Source: an uncultured Bacteroidia bacterium (lineage in GTDB: Bacteria > Bacteroidota > Bacteroidia > Bacteroidales > F082). From it: a stretch of DNA of 64,000 bases. Location: positions 16,713-80,712 of the forward strand of contig CACXXW010000007.1 of NCBI GenBank assembly GCA_902771635.1, written 5' to 3'. The notes under the pieces are model-generated. The model searched no databases. It was not told the origin of the DNA and was given only the letters and a program-made list of their open reading frames with translations. Position numbers and translations under genes: made by a program. Of this stretch, positions 8,701-17,366 are shown in pieces (positions within the stretch are counted from its first letter, which is position 1; every line of letters starts with the position of its first letter).

Positions 8701-10183
8701 GATAAGCATTATCGGTGGCGGCTGCAAGATTAACTATCTGAATACGTTTTACACCTTTAGTCCATCGATTTTGGTTGACAATGAGAGTATTGCGTTTGAG
8801 AACATGGTTTTGGTCGACACTTTGGGCAATAAAGCTAGGGTAGAAGGTCAAATTAGGCACGACAGGTTTAAGGACTTTTACCTCGACCTGAGGTTGTATC
8901 CGAGAGATTTCTTGTCGATGGCTACCACTAACAAGGACAACGACACCTTCTATGGCGCTGTGGTTGCCGATGGCTTGATAACTATTAAAGGCCCCTTTGA
9001 TGATATCTTCCTTGGCATCAAGGCCCGAACACAGGATGGCACTGCACTCACCATTCCTCTCAACACGGCCGCAACGGTGAAAGACAATGACTTCATCATC
9101 TTTGTGTCGCCAGTGACGGACACCATCGAAGAAATGCCAGAAGAGGAAGCGACTCAAAAAAAGCGGAATTTTGCCATCGACCTTGATATTGACGCCACTG
9201 ATGTCGCTAAGTTAAAGATTATGCTCCCGGGCAATATTGGCACCATTGAGGCCCAAGGTGACGGTAATGTGAAGTTGGGTACTTCCACCAATGAAGCACT
9301 TTCGATGTATGGTAAGTACACTATCTCTTCGGGACGTTTTCTGCTTTCCTTGATGGGCATTGTGTCGCGCAACTTCACTTTGAAGAAAGGTGGCTCCATA
9401 TCGTGGACGGGCAAACCTACCGACGGTCGCATCAATGCCACGGGTGTGTATTCTGTCAAGGCTTCTTTAGCCGATTTGATGCAGGTCGACTCGACTTCTT
9501 CGGCCAGCACTAATGTCAACGTCGAATGTCTTATCCACTTGAAGGATGCCTTGCTCAACCCGACGATCTCCTTTGGGTTGAGGTTGCCTAATGCCAGCGA
9601 AGATGTCATACAAACCGTCTTTTCTGTTGTTGACACGACCAACCAAACCGTGATGGCTAACCAGGCGCTTTCCTTGTTGGTGTTTGGCAAATTTGCATAC
9701 GCTGGAGGCTCGGCAGGGGCTTATCAGACGGTGAGTCTGTCCAACTTGTTCATGTCGAATTATCAGTTCGATATCTCCCAAAATATGAATATTGGCGTGA
9801 GTTATCATTATGGCGCAGATTCGTATGATGAATACCAAGTTGCCTTGCGCACCGAGCTTTTCGAAAACCGACTGACCATAGAGACTAATGTAGGCGTGAT
9901 GTCGAGCAACAATCCGAATGCGGGTAGTGCATCCAATATTGTGGGCGAATTTGACTTGTATTACAAACTAAGCAAGGACGGACGACTACAAGCCCATTTC
10001 TACAACCATTCCAACTACAATACCAACTTCAACAGCTTCGCCATCGACAAGCGTGCACCCTACACGCAGGGTATAGGTCTTACCTACAGCAGGTCGTTCC
10101 CCACTTTCCGCGATTTGTTCAGGAAGAAAACCAAGCAGACGAACCAGCCGCTTATTATCAGGCATAAGAACCAGGAAAACTAG
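5735..10183 (+). CDS. tamB: TamB-like inner-membrane protein (DUF490, translocation/assembly module)
   Basis: About 1482 residues. One N-terminal membrane anchor (VVIMVLLGIIASLFIAI) is followed by a very long beta-rich periplasmic region of alternating polar/hydrophobic strands. It ends in the conserved DUF490 domain (about the last 350 residues: SGRFLLSLMGI, GKPTDGRINATGVY, LLNPTISFGLRLPNA, and a final beta barrel-like LTYSRSFP). TamB/AsmA-like proteins bridge inner and outer membranes and are implicated in lipid transport and outer-membrane protein assembly. The start is unresolved. ATG 5735 leaves no basic residues before the anchor; TTG 5723 adds four residues. The family usually starts with a Lys-rich stretch, and KKKIIHS lies just upstream in frame, preceded only by ATT at 5696 with GGAGG at 5682-5686. 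The addA-like gene follows after 8 bases. Confidence 0.85.
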   Translation: MVLLGIIASLFIAIQDPVFQKFAARFASGYLSEKTGGDIKVGRLLITPDFTVYLDDVIVKDLNDNDLANIGSLRTKLDLGDMLNGDIHLESVSLRDTKANLIKYEGEDKFNFAFLVDAFKTDTVDPDKGPARIFVDKIVVMNLDFVYWNQNRDRPDKTERHLMDYSYIAVDDINLRARNLSILGDSISARINALNGKEISGLEIKSFEVDAVVCSKGIYLDGLKSELNNTRIDADVHMLYNDYADINRFVDSVVFDATIRPTQILLSDVGVFSEVMYKMPDNLRFQGRFTGPIEHFSVDDFKAEFGKSTLIEGSLSMHPLDFFDGEHEMNIKRLQFTYDDLANFYIPTSTKTIPLPESLRPLKTGRASLQYKGSYNNFNSEVHLVSGIGNVDLEVSRQKTEKGDNVFTGYIDAENVDAGLIANAQKYVGSLDLNADFVARVPAKGYVDLMMKGKAYQAELLGHRIDEIVLNGDLKENRFKGAVTIDDKVLGLDFNGLVDFNNKKYPIANFKAVIDHADLTALELMKDDSVSEISTNIEANLRGFNLDDLEGKLHLDNTVYRDGRGSYSMDSFDASILNDNLMQRKINVTCDFFNFEMAGQMNFASLIPVFNEFGDSFVHFPIFQKDRDAFKKYALTHDVDQDFVVSLLLKDTQTLSRLFMPDLKIAKNTSVNGTFTSRSRQLNLTARSKCVEFGKLAINNVELKNFNGLEAFYGVLSIGGVYWTNITATDTTSIGLDNLSVFTKMDNDTIATRVRWDDNDTLDHNKALIETTFHPHLNGGIFNIGNAEIIINDSLWTVSPSNFIDITEGKVNISNVMFSHNRQSLRLDGFAPMNEGDTISVQLRDFDLSNFDVFTMGMGINSDGFVTGDALVSSLKDAPMVLADLRIDQLGLNGDLIGDTEIESSWDNEDKSVDLEANIYNDDRRMLYAFGSYYTARDENSLDFTAVLDSLRLSALNPVLDKFVSRVQGYGNGMIDINGSLQQPDIKGKISIIGGGCKINYLNTFYTFSPSILVDNESIAFENMVLVDTLGNKARVEGQIRHDRFKDFYLDLRLYPRDFLSMATTNKDNDTFYGAVVADGLITIKGPFDDIFLGIKARTQDGTALTIPLNTAATVKDNDFIIFVSPVTDTIEEMPEEEATQKKRNFAIDLDIDATDVAKLKIMLPGNIGTIEAQGDGNVKLGTSTNEALSMYGKYTISSGRFLLSLMGIVSRNFTLKKGGSISWTGKPTDGRINATGVYSVKASLADLMQVDSTSSASTNVNVECLIHLKDALLNPTISFGLRLPNASEDVIQTVFSVVDTTNQTVMANQALSLLVFGKFAYAGGSAGAYQTVSLSNLFMSNYQFDISQNMNIGVSYHYGADSYDEYQVALRTELFENRLTIETNVGVMSSNNPNAGSASNIVGEFDLYYKLSKDGRLQAHFYNHSNYNTNFNSFAIDKRAPYTQGIGLTYSRSFPTFRDLFRKKTKQTNQPLIIRHKNQEN

Positions 10184-10191
10184 TGATCACC

Positions 10192-13100
10192 ATGAAAAGC
10201 GCCAATTTCAAAGTCTTCCAGGCGTCGGCCGGGGCGGGAAAGACCTTTACGCTCATTAAGGAATACCTGAAACTATGTCTTGCCAGTAAAGGTGCGGTAA
10301 GCAATTTCAGAAACATCCTTGCCATCACCTTCACCAATGCGGCGGCCAACGACATGAAAGCCAAGATCGTGAAGACATTGCGTGAAATCATTGACAGTGA
10401 GAAGGTCGATCCCAAGTCTATGGAGGCCACACTGATTGAGGAATTGGGTATCAGCGATGCAGAACTGAAAAGCAACACGCAAAGTTTGATGACACATATT
10501 ATGCATGACTATAGCAGTTTTTGCGTAAGTACCATTGATGCTTTCGTGCAAAAGCTGTCACGAAGCTTCGCCCACGATATGGGATTGCCGAGCCAGTACT
10601 CGGTCAGCATCGACACGGATGAGGTGGCGGAGACCATTACGGAACAACTGGGTTTGAGAATCAGCGATCAAGATGATTTTTTGACGCGCTTGTTGGTCGA
10701 CTTCAGTAACAATCAGTTCGACAGCCAACGTTCAACGGCCATTGAGAATCAGCTTTCCGACTTCATTGCCAAGTTGATGACTGAGAAGGCTTACCAAAAG
10801 GAGGGGAACAACAGCATCAAGAATTATTCCCAATACAAGCAAACCATTGACTTCCTGAATGATAAAACGAGAGGCTTTGAACGAGACATACAAGAGCATT
10901 TGGATGATTTCGGACAACTTGAGAGACAGTATGGTCTCAGAGATGAGTTTTATGCCTACGGGAAAAATGGCTTCATCTCATACATCAGGAAACTATCGGC
11001 AAAGACATACGAGCAGCCCAGCTCTCGATTCAATGGCGTGCTTGAAAAAGGGAATTGTTTCTCAAAAGAGGGCGAAAAGCAATTGGGAAAGAGCCAGGTG
11101 GATGTCATTAATGCCGCTTTGTTGCCTGTACTTCAGGTGATGAAAGACGAAATAGAGAAAGGTTTGGGGGCATTCTTGTTCTACAAAACGCAAAGGGATT
11201 TGCTTTATCTCTATGCCCTCCGCACGCAGATTCGGATGGAGTTCGACGCTTTGGCCAACGAGGAAGAAGTGGTTCACATTTCTGAGTTCAACAAACTGCT
11301 CAACACAGTGATGGGCGATTTTTCGGTTCCCTTTGTTTATGAGCGCATTGGAGAACATTTCCGTCATGTGTTTGTGGATGAGTTCCAAGACACTTCGGTG
11401 CTGCAATGGCAGAACCTTTTGCCGCTGATAGACAACGGCTTGTCATCGGGCAATATGAGTATGGTGGTGGGCGACGGCAAACAGTCCATCTACCGTTTCC
11501 GCAGTGGCGAGGTGGAGCAGATTGTCAACTTGCCTGAAATCTATGCCTTGCCCAAGGATGAACGCGAGGCGGCATTCCGACAGTTTGAGCAGAATCTGAA
11601 AGACAATTTCGCTTTCAAGAATCTAGACACCAACTATCGTTCCTATGCCCAGGTTGTCGAATTCAACAATGCTTTCTTCGAGTCGGTGTTTACCAACTTG
11701 TCATCTGATTTGCAAAAGGTGTATGTGTCAGAGAAGCCAGGCACCCATGAGAAAGTTGACATTGTTCAAAAGATTAGTAAGACTGACAATGAAGGTTTGG
11801 TGCAGGTGGATCTATATGATACCGAAAACCAGCCAAATTACTGTTTTGATAAGGTAGAGGCCATCATTCGTGAGCTTACAGGAACCAAGGGTTATCAATA
11901 TTCCGACATAGCCTTGCTCACCCGTAAGTCTGATTATGGCTCGGAGATGGCCAACTACTTGAACGACAAGGGAATTCCTGTCATCTCGCAAGAATCGATT
12001 TTGCTCAAGTCATCTGACAAAGTGCAGCTGATGGTGAATACCTTGCGTTATTTGCTTTATAGTGATAATGAACCGAATGTTGCCAATGTGTTGTTTTATT
12101 GGAAACTGACGCAAGAGCCCGATTTCGATGGGAATATCAGTCAAGTTTTCGGTGAGGTGAAAGCCATTGCCCAAGGGGAGACGGCAATTGAAACCGTGAT
12201 GGGTTTGGGTGAGTCAGGCTTGTTGCAAAGCGCCCTCTCCAAGGCGACTTGTCTCTATGACCTTTGTGCCAACCTGTTGCGCATCTATCATTTTGACACC
12301 ATCCACGATGCCTTTTTGAACTATTTTATGGAAGAGGTCTTCAAATTGCAGTCGGGGATAAGGGAAGGCATTGCTGACTTTCTAACGTATTGGAATAAAA
12401 GGCAGGACAAACTTGCGGTGATGTCGGTGAGCGGTAATGCGGTGAAAATCATGACCATCCATAAGTCGAAGGGATTAGAGTTCCCAGTGGTCATCTATCC
12501 CGAGGCCATCATCGATTTGGATGAGAAGTTGAATGCCAGCAAGGCGGCTGAGGAATGGTTGTGTCCCGAGGACTTGGGCTTTGAAGCCATCCCTAATTTG
12601 GATAAGGTGTTGTTTAAACTGGATTCAAAAGCCGAGAGCATGGGTGACATAGCCCCGAAATTGGTAAAGAAGGAAAAGGAAAGCAACCAGTTGGACAACC
12701 TCAATTTGCTTTATGTCGCCTTCACTCGTGCTGTGCAGCGGCTTTATGTCATCGCCAAGCAAGGTAAAGCTGACAAACCCAATGTCATTCTCGATTTCCT
12801 CAAGGATAAAAATGACCATCAAGTGCCAGATAACAATGCTTTGGTGTATCGTTTTGGCAACCCTGATTTCATGAAACCGAAAGAGAAACAGAAGGAAGAA
12901 AAGAAAGAGTTGACGACTGAGTCTGTGGCTGGAGATTGGTTTGGAAAAATCAATGTCGATTCCAATCCGACGATGGTGTGGCAATCGAAGAGCGACAAGC
13001 TATTGCCGCGTGAATGGGGAGAGTTGGTGCATCAGGTTTTGGCGAAGATTCGCACAATTAACGATATAGGGCAGGTATTGTCACCTGTCGTCTCTGATGG

Positions 13101-13437
13101 CACTATCAATCAAGAGACCGCTGATTGGATTCGTGACAAATTCTTCCAAATGGCACAAAATCCACTGATTTCGGCAGCCTTCAATTCCTCAGCCAAAGTG
13201 AAGACAGAGTGCGAGATCTTTTATCCCAAAGCAAAAGATAAGGTCATCCGTCTTGACCGTTATGCCGAACTGCCTGATGCCATTTATCTGATTGATTATA
13301 AGACAGGTCAGAAGAAAGAAGAACACCATAATCAGGTCCGTACATACGCCAATGCCTTGAGGGAAATGACTGACAAGGAGATTCGGGGATTCTTGGTGTA
13401 TCTTTCCGGTGGAATTATCTTAGAACAAGTGTGCTAA
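10192..13437 (+). CDS. addA: AddA-like UvrD-family helicase/exonuclease
   Basis: 1081 residues. Superfamily 1A helicase motifs in order: Walker A FQASAGAGKTFTL (residues ~8-20), ITFTNAAA (Ia), DEFQDTSVLQW (II), VVGDGKQSIYRFR (III), NYRS (IV), TIHKSKGLEFPVVI (V) and LYVAFTRA (VI). A RecB/AddA-type PD-(D/E)XK nuclease follows at the C-terminus: GELVHQVL, RLDRYAELPDAI, LIDYKTGQK. This is the AddA side of an AddAB dsDNA-end resection enzyme, acting in recombination repair. No AddB gene is in the window. I chose the ATG at 10192 (MKSANFKVFQ); a GTG at 10183 overlaps the previous stop. It is probably co-transcribed with the TamB-like gene. Confidence 0.9.
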   Translation: MKSANFKVFQASAGAGKTFTLIKEYLKLCLASKGAVSNFRNILAITFTNAAANDMKAKIVKTLREIIDSEKVDPKSMEATLIEELGISDAELKSNTQSLMTHIMHDYSSFCVSTIDAFVQKLSRSFAHDMGLPSQYSVSIDTDEVAETITEQLGLRISDQDDFLTRLLVDFSNNQFDSQRSTAIENQLSDFIAKLMTEKAYQKEGNNSIKNYSQYKQTIDFLNDKTRGFERDIQEHLDDFGQLERQYGLRDEFYAYGKNGFISYIRKLSAKTYEQPSSRFNGVLEKGNCFSKEGEKQLGKSQVDVINAALLPVLQVMKDEIEKGLGAFLFYKTQRDLLYLYALRTQIRMEFDALANEEEVVHISEFNKLLNTVMGDFSVPFVYERIGEHFRHVFVDEFQDTSVLQWQNLLPLIDNGLSSGNMSMVVGDGKQSIYRFRSGEVEQIVNLPEIYALPKDEREAAFRQFEQNLKDNFAFKNLDTNYRSYAQVVEFNNAFFESVFTNLSSDLQKVYVSEKPGTHEKVDIVQKISKTDNEGLVQVDLYDTENQPNYCFDKVEAIIRELTGTKGYQYSDIALLTRKSDYGSEMANYLNDKGIPVISQESILLKSSDKVQLMVNTLRYLLYSDNEPNVANVLFYWKLTQEPDFDGNISQVFGEVKAIAQGETAIETVMGLGESGLLQSALSKATCLYDLCANLLRIYHFDTIHDAFLNYFMEEVFKLQSGIREGIADFLTYWNKRQDKLAVMSVSGNAVKIMTIHKSKGLEFPVVIYPEAIIDLDEKLNASKAAEEWLCPEDLGFEAIPNLDKVLFKLDSKAESMGDIAPKLVKKEKESNQLDNLNLLYVAFTRAVQRLYVIAKQGKADKPNVILDFLKDKNDHQVPDNNALVYRFGNPDFMKPKEKQKEEKKELTTESVAGDWFGKINVDSNPTMVWQSKSDKLLPREWGELVHQVLAKIRTINDIGQVLSPVVSDGTINQETADWIRDKFFQMAQNPLISAAFNSSAKVKTECEIFYPKAKDKVIRLDRYAELPDAIYLIDYKTGQKKEEHHNQVRTYANALREMTDKEIRGFLVYLSGGIILEQVC

Positions 13438-13466
13438 AAAAAGAGCCTCCGTTTCCGAAGGCTCTT
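13436..13466 (-). terminator. Terminator of ppdK (abuts addA-like stop)
   Basis: Stem AAGAGCCT/AGGCTCTT with a 10-base loop. On the minus strand the stem is followed by a run of seven T's, so it ends leftward ppdK transcription. It starts directly at the stop codon of the rightward addA-like gene. Confidence 0.8.
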
Positions 13467-13496
13467 AATCTTAAATTTTGAATTTTAAATCCAAAA

Positions 13497-16214
13497 TTAC
13501 TTGGCTCTTTCTTCCTCAATAGCAGCCTGAGCAGCAGCCAGACGTGCGACGGGCACGCGGAACGGCGAGCAGCTCACGTAGTTCAAACCGGCCTTGTAGA
13601 AGAAGTGGACCGAAGCGGGGTCACCACCGTGCTCACCGCAGACGCCACACTTCAGGTTGGCGCGCTGGCTACGGCCACGCTGCACACCCAACTTGACGAG
13701 TTGGCCAACGCCTTCTTGGTCGAGGGTGTTGAACGGGTCGGCAGGGATGATCTTCTCTTCGATGTAGTCCTTCACGATAGCGTTGACGTCGTCGCGGCTG
13801 AAGCCGAAGGTCATCTGAGTGAGGTCGTTGGTGCCGAAGCTGAAGAACTCGGCTACGCTGGCGATCTGGTCGGCCACTAAGGTAGCGCGAGGAATCTCAA
13901 TCATGGTGCCGTACATGTAGTTGATCTTGACACCGAACTTGGCTTCCACTTCAGCCTTCACGCGGTTGGCGATGGCCTTCTGGTGCTCAAGCTCCTTGAC
14001 GTTGATGGTCAGCGGGACCATGATTTCCAGATGCGGGTCGAAGCCCTCGGTCATCAGTTCAGCGGTGGCCTGGAACAGGGCACGGAACTGGGTCTCGGTG
14101 ATCTCGGGATAGACGATGCCGAGGCGTACGCCACGCAGACCCATCATCGGGTTCACTTCGTTGAGGGCATCGATGCGCTTTTTGATCTCTTCGAAGCTGA
14201 TGCCACGCTCCTTGGCGAGGGCACGTTGCTTCTCTTCGGTATGAGGCACGAACTCATGCAAGGGCGGGTCCATCAGACGGAAGGTCAACGGCTTGCCGTT
14301 CAAGACCTTCAGCGTGCCCTTGGCAGCGTTCTTGATGTAAGGCTCGAGTTCAGCCAAGGCAGCCACGCGCTCTTCGGTGGTGTTGGCCAGGATCATGTTA
14401 CGCAGCTTGGCCAGCGGCTCTTCGCTGTTCTTGCCGTAGAACATGTGCTCGATACGGAAAAGGCCGATACCTTCGGCACCGAAGTTGACGGCGTTCTGGG
14501 CATCTTCCGGATTGTCGGCGTTGGTGCGGACACCCATCTTGCGGTACTTGTCGACCAAAGCCATGAACTGCTGGAACAGCGGGTTCTCGGTGGCGTTGAT
14601 CATACCGACGGGCTCGGCATAGACCCAACCCTTGGAACCGTTCAAGCTGATGACGTCGCCTTCCTTGAACTGCTTGTCACCGATCTTCACGATGCCCTTC
14701 TCAAGGTCGATCTTCACGGCGTCGCAGCCCACGATGCAGCACTTGCCCCAGCCACGGGCCACGAGGGCGGCGTGTGAGGTCATACCGCCACGAGCGGTCA
14801 GGATACCGTCGGCGGCACGCATGCCTTCGACATCTTCGGGGTTGGTTTCCTCACGGACCAGGATGTTGGCCACCTTAGCGGCACGATATTCCTTGGCCTT
14901 CTCGCTGGTGAGGGCGATGCGACCGACAGCGCCACCAGGACCTGCAGGCAGACCCTTGGCGATGACGGTGTGCTTCTTCTCGTCGGCAGCGTCGAGGATG
15001 GGGTGGAGCAGCTCGTCGAGTTGCTCGGGAGTGAGGCGCATGACGACTTCCTTCTCGTCGATGAGGCCTTCTTTCAGCATGTCGAGGGCCATGGTCAGAG
15101 CGGCAACACCAGTGCGCTTGCCAACGCGGCACTGCAGCATGTAGAGCTTACCGTCTTGGATGGTGAACTCGATGTCGAGCATGTCGTGGTAGTTCTCTTC
15201 AAGGATGCGGCGCACCTCGCAGAGTTCCTTATAGGTCTCGGGCATCAGCTCCTGCATGGACTGCATATGCTTGTTCTGCTCGTTCTTGGTGTCATCGTTC
15301 AACGGGTTGGGGGTACGGATACCAGCCACCACGTCTTCACCTTGGGCGTTGATCAGCCATTCGCCGTAGAACTGGTTGTCGCCAGTGGCGGGGTTACGGG
15401 TGAATGCCACACCGGTAGCGGAGCCTTCGCCCATGTTACCGAACACCATGGTCTGCACGTTGACGGCAGTGCCCCAGTCATCCGGGATACCCTCGATGCG
15501 GCGGTAGGAGATGGCCTTCTTGCCGTTCCAGCTCTTGAACACGGCCTTGATGCCGCCTTCGAGTTGGGCCTCGGCGTCGTCAGGGAACTCGGTGCCGAGC
15601 ACTTCCTTGATGCGGACCTTGAATTGCTCGGCCAACATTTGGAGCTCTTCGGCCTTCAGTTCGGTGTCGCTCTTGTAGCCCATCTTTTCCTTGTAGGCAT
15701 CGAGCATGTCGTCGAGTTGCTTGCGGATGCTCTTGCCGTCGGCGGGTTCGATGCCCTCGGCCTTCTCCATGACGACGTCGGCGTACATCATGATGAGGCG
15801 GCGGTAGGAGTCATACACAAAACGGGGGTTGTTGGTCTTCTTGATCAGGCCAGGGATGGTCTTGGAGCAGAGACCGATATTCAGCACGGTGTCCATCATG
15901 CCGGGCATTGACTTGCGCGCGCCGGAACGGCAGCTGACGAGCAGCGGGTTCTCGGGGTCGCCGTATTTCATGCCCATGATGTTCTCCATGTTCTTCATGC
16001 CAGCATGGACTTCATCCATCAGGCCAGCGGGAAGTTGGCAATTGTTTTGGTAATAGGCTGTGCAGCATTCCGTGGTGATGGTCAAGCCGGCGGGTACAGG
16101 CAGCTTGAGCAAGCACATTTCGGCGAGGTTAGCGCCCTTGCCGCCCAGCTCGTTCTTCATCGAAGCATTGCCTTCAGCGGTCTTTCCGCCAAAGGTGTAA
16201 ACGTACTTTGTCAT
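13497..16214 (-). CDS. ppdK: Pyruvate, phosphate dikinase
   Basis: 905 residues, normal for PPDK. It interconverts pyruvate + ATP + Pi and PEP + AMP + PPi in the cytoplasm. N-terminal nucleotide-binding domain (GGKGANLAEM; SCRSGARKSMPGMMDT), central phosphohistidine domain with H481 in ARGGMTSHAALVARGWG, and C-terminal PEP/pyruvate barrel (GLRGVRLGI; FSFGTNDLTQMTFG; CGVCGEHGGDP with the catalytic Cys). In anaerobes it often works glycolytically using PPi. The window also encodes a PPi-consuming membrane pyrophosphatase, so PPi matters to this cell. The leader contains short direct repeats of AATTGATTAT. It has its own terminator and is probably monocistronic. Confidence 0.97.
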   Translation of the reverse strand: MTKYVYTFGGKTAEGNASMKNELGGKGANLAEMCLLKLPVPAGLTITTECCTAYYQNNCQLPAGLMDEVHAGMKNMENIMGMKYGDPENPLLVSCRSGARKSMPGMMDTVLNIGLCSKTIPGLIKKTNNPRFVYDSYRRLIMMYADVVMEKAEGIEPADGKSIRKQLDDMLDAYKEKMGYKSDTELKAEELQMLAEQFKVRIKEVLGTEFPDDAEAQLEGGIKAVFKSWNGKKAISYRRIEGIPDDWGTAVNVQTMVFGNMGEGSATGVAFTRNPATGDNQFYGEWLINAQGEDVVAGIRTPNPLNDDTKNEQNKHMQSMQELMPETYKELCEVRRILEENYHDMLDIEFTIQDGKLYMLQCRVGKRTGVAALTMALDMLKEGLIDEKEVVMRLTPEQLDELLHPILDAADEKKHTVIAKGLPAGPGGAVGRIALTSEKAKEYRAAKVANILVREETNPEDVEGMRAADGILTARGGMTSHAALVARGWGKCCIVGCDAVKIDLEKGIVKIGDKQFKEGDVISLNGSKGWVYAEPVGMINATENPLFQQFMALVDKYRKMGVRTNADNPEDAQNAVNFGAEGIGLFRIEHMFYGKNSEEPLAKLRNMILANTTEERVAALAELEPYIKNAAKGTLKVLNGKPLTFRLMDPPLHEFVPHTEEKQRALAKERGISFEEIKKRIDALNEVNPMMGLRGVRLGIVYPEITETQFRALFQATAELMTEGFDPHLEIMVPLTINVKELEHQKAIANRVKAEVEAKFGVKINYMYGTMIEIPRATLVADQIASVAEFFSFGTNDLTQMTFGFSRDDVNAIVKDYIEEKIIPADPFNTLDQEGVGQLVKLGVQRGRSQRANLKCGVCGEHGGDPASVHFFYKAGLNYVSCSPFRVPVARLAAAQAAIEEERAK

Positions 16215-16282
16215 TGTTTTAATTGATTATAATTGATTATTAGTGATTTAACTGATATTCTTTCGCGAGAAAAATGAAGATG

Positions 16283-16290
16283 CAAAGGTA
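16283..16290 (-). promoter_or_regulatory. -7 box for ppdK
   Basis: TACCTTTG on the minus strand, 68 bases before the ATG at 16214. A perfect TAnnTTTG; no clear -33 element. Confidence 0.5.
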
Positions 16291-16343
16291 TGGATTTGGT
16301 AGAAACTATGCAATAATGAGATTGGATTTTTTTTGATTAATAT

Positions 16344-16378
16344 AAAAAAGCCTCGAAGCATGAGCTTCGAAGCTTTTT
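16344..16378 (-). terminator. Terminator of the small T9SS cargo gene
   Basis: Stem around TCGAAGC / GCTTCGA extended by GC and A-T pairs, with T-runs on both strands. It lies 22 bases beyond the stop of the leftward gene at 16400 and also separates it from ppdK. Confidence 0.85.
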
Positions 16379-16399
16379 GTTTCGGCTTTTTTATGGGGT

Positions 16400-17248
16400 T
16401 TATTCCTTCACAAATTTCAAAGTACTAACAGCACTTTCCGACTTCACCGTGACAAAGTACAAGCCGCTGTTCAAGCCTTCAAGGTTGAGTGTGGTCATGC
16501 CATTGGCGTTGCTTTGCTGGTAGACTTGCTGTCCCAAGCTGTTGAATACCACAATTTCGCGGTCTTCCTCAGGAAGGTTGATGCTGACCTGGCCATGGCT
16601 CGGGTTGGGATACACCGAAAGCATATTTTCACTGTCCTCATCCAAACCAACACTTCCGCCAAAAACAAGCTTGGTATTGGCACGGTAGTGGCTCACCTCC
16701 TTTGGACCGACAAAAGACCCGAGGTCATACGGATTCAGGTTCCAAATGTCGCTGCAATAGCTAAGGACCGAGTTGGGTGTATCCGTGTATCTGAAATATC
16801 GAATGGCATAATCTTCGGAATTCTCGTCTACGGCAATCAGCAAGTTGTCGGTGCCGTTGTAGGCAAATGGTCTGTCGAACTCGATGGTGATCCAGCCATC
16901 ATAATCGGCAGGGATGGTCCATGGACCTGAAAACACGATGTCTTCTTCGGTAACTGGTTCATAATCAGAAGTGTCTTCAAACACACTCTTCGACACGTTT
17001 TTTAGATATACAGCGATGTCGCTGGTGTGTTCGGTACTGTAACTGTAAGCGAGGCGAAAACTGACGGCCTTGATGTTTCCGGCATATTCGATTTCGCTAG
17101 CAAGGAAGATTTGCTCGGTGAACGAGTAATTGTAAAATGTGTTGTATGGCACAGCGTCAGACATGCCATTGCCTTCACCGATGGTAATCGTTTGGGCTTT
17201 AGCCATTAATGCCATGGCTAAGAATGCGATAAGGGAAAGTCTTTTCAT
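16400..17248 (-). CDS. Secreted T9SS type A cargo protein of unknown function
   Basis: 282 residues with a signal peptide (about 1-19, ALMAKAQ). The mature part (about 20-200) is a predicted beta-sandwich with FSGPWTIPADYDGWITIEF and YNGTDNLLIAVDEN, resembling modules found beside adhesin or peptidase domains. I see no catalytic motif. The C-terminal ~75 residues are a T9SS type A sorting domain (VYPNPSHGQ, then GLYFVTVKS, FVKE). That tail is nearly the same as that of the adjacent C25 peptidase, including EIVVFN-GQQVYQQSN. It is likely surface attached or released after outer-membrane transit. It could be an accessory or adhesin to the neighbouring peptidase, but only position and tail support that. 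Confidence 0.75.
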   Translation of the reverse strand: MKRLSLIAFLAMALMAKAQTITIGEGNGMSDAVPYNTFYNYSFTEQIFLASEIEYAGNIKAVSFRLAYSYSTEHTSDIAVYLKNVSKSVFEDTSDYEPVTEEDIVFSGPWTIPADYDGWITIEFDRPFAYNGTDNLLIAVDENSEDYAIRYFRYTDTPNSVLSYCSDIWNLNPYDLGSFVGPKEVSHYRANTKLVFGGSVGLDEDSENMLSVYPNPSHGQVSINLPEEDREIVVFNSLGQQVYQQSNANGMTTLNLEGLNSGLYFVTVKSESAVSTLKFVKE

Positions 17249-17274
17249 AAGAACATAAGTTTTGGGATTTTATG

Positions 17275-17282
17275 CAAAGATA
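17275..17282 (-). promoter_or_regulatory. -7 box for the small T9SS cargo gene
   Basis: TATCTTTG on the minus strand, 26 bases before the ATG at 17248. Confidence 0.55.
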
Positions 17283-17314
17283 GATAAAATCTTTCGATAC
17301 CATCCCTAGATCCA

Positions 17315-17347
17315 TAAAAAAAGTGCCTTGAAATCTCAAGGCACTTT
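17315..17347 (-). terminator. Terminator of the first C25 peptidase gene
   Basis: Perfect 11-bp stem AAGTGCCTTGA/TCAAGGCACTT with a 4-base loop, followed on the minus strand by a run of T's. Confidence 0.9.
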
Positions 17348-17366
17348 CATCATATTGTAGTTTTTT

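Noticed and set aside
14970-15911. Open frame of 313 codons antisense to ppdK, plus others at 13983-14777
   Set aside because: Rich in Leu, Val, His and Gly without domains; antisense of a highly conserved enzyme. Treated as shadow frames.
16217-16247. Short direct repeats AATTGATTAT in the ppdK leader as operator sites
   Set aside because: Only two and a half AT-rich units, easily due to chance in such sequence; not enough to claim an operator.
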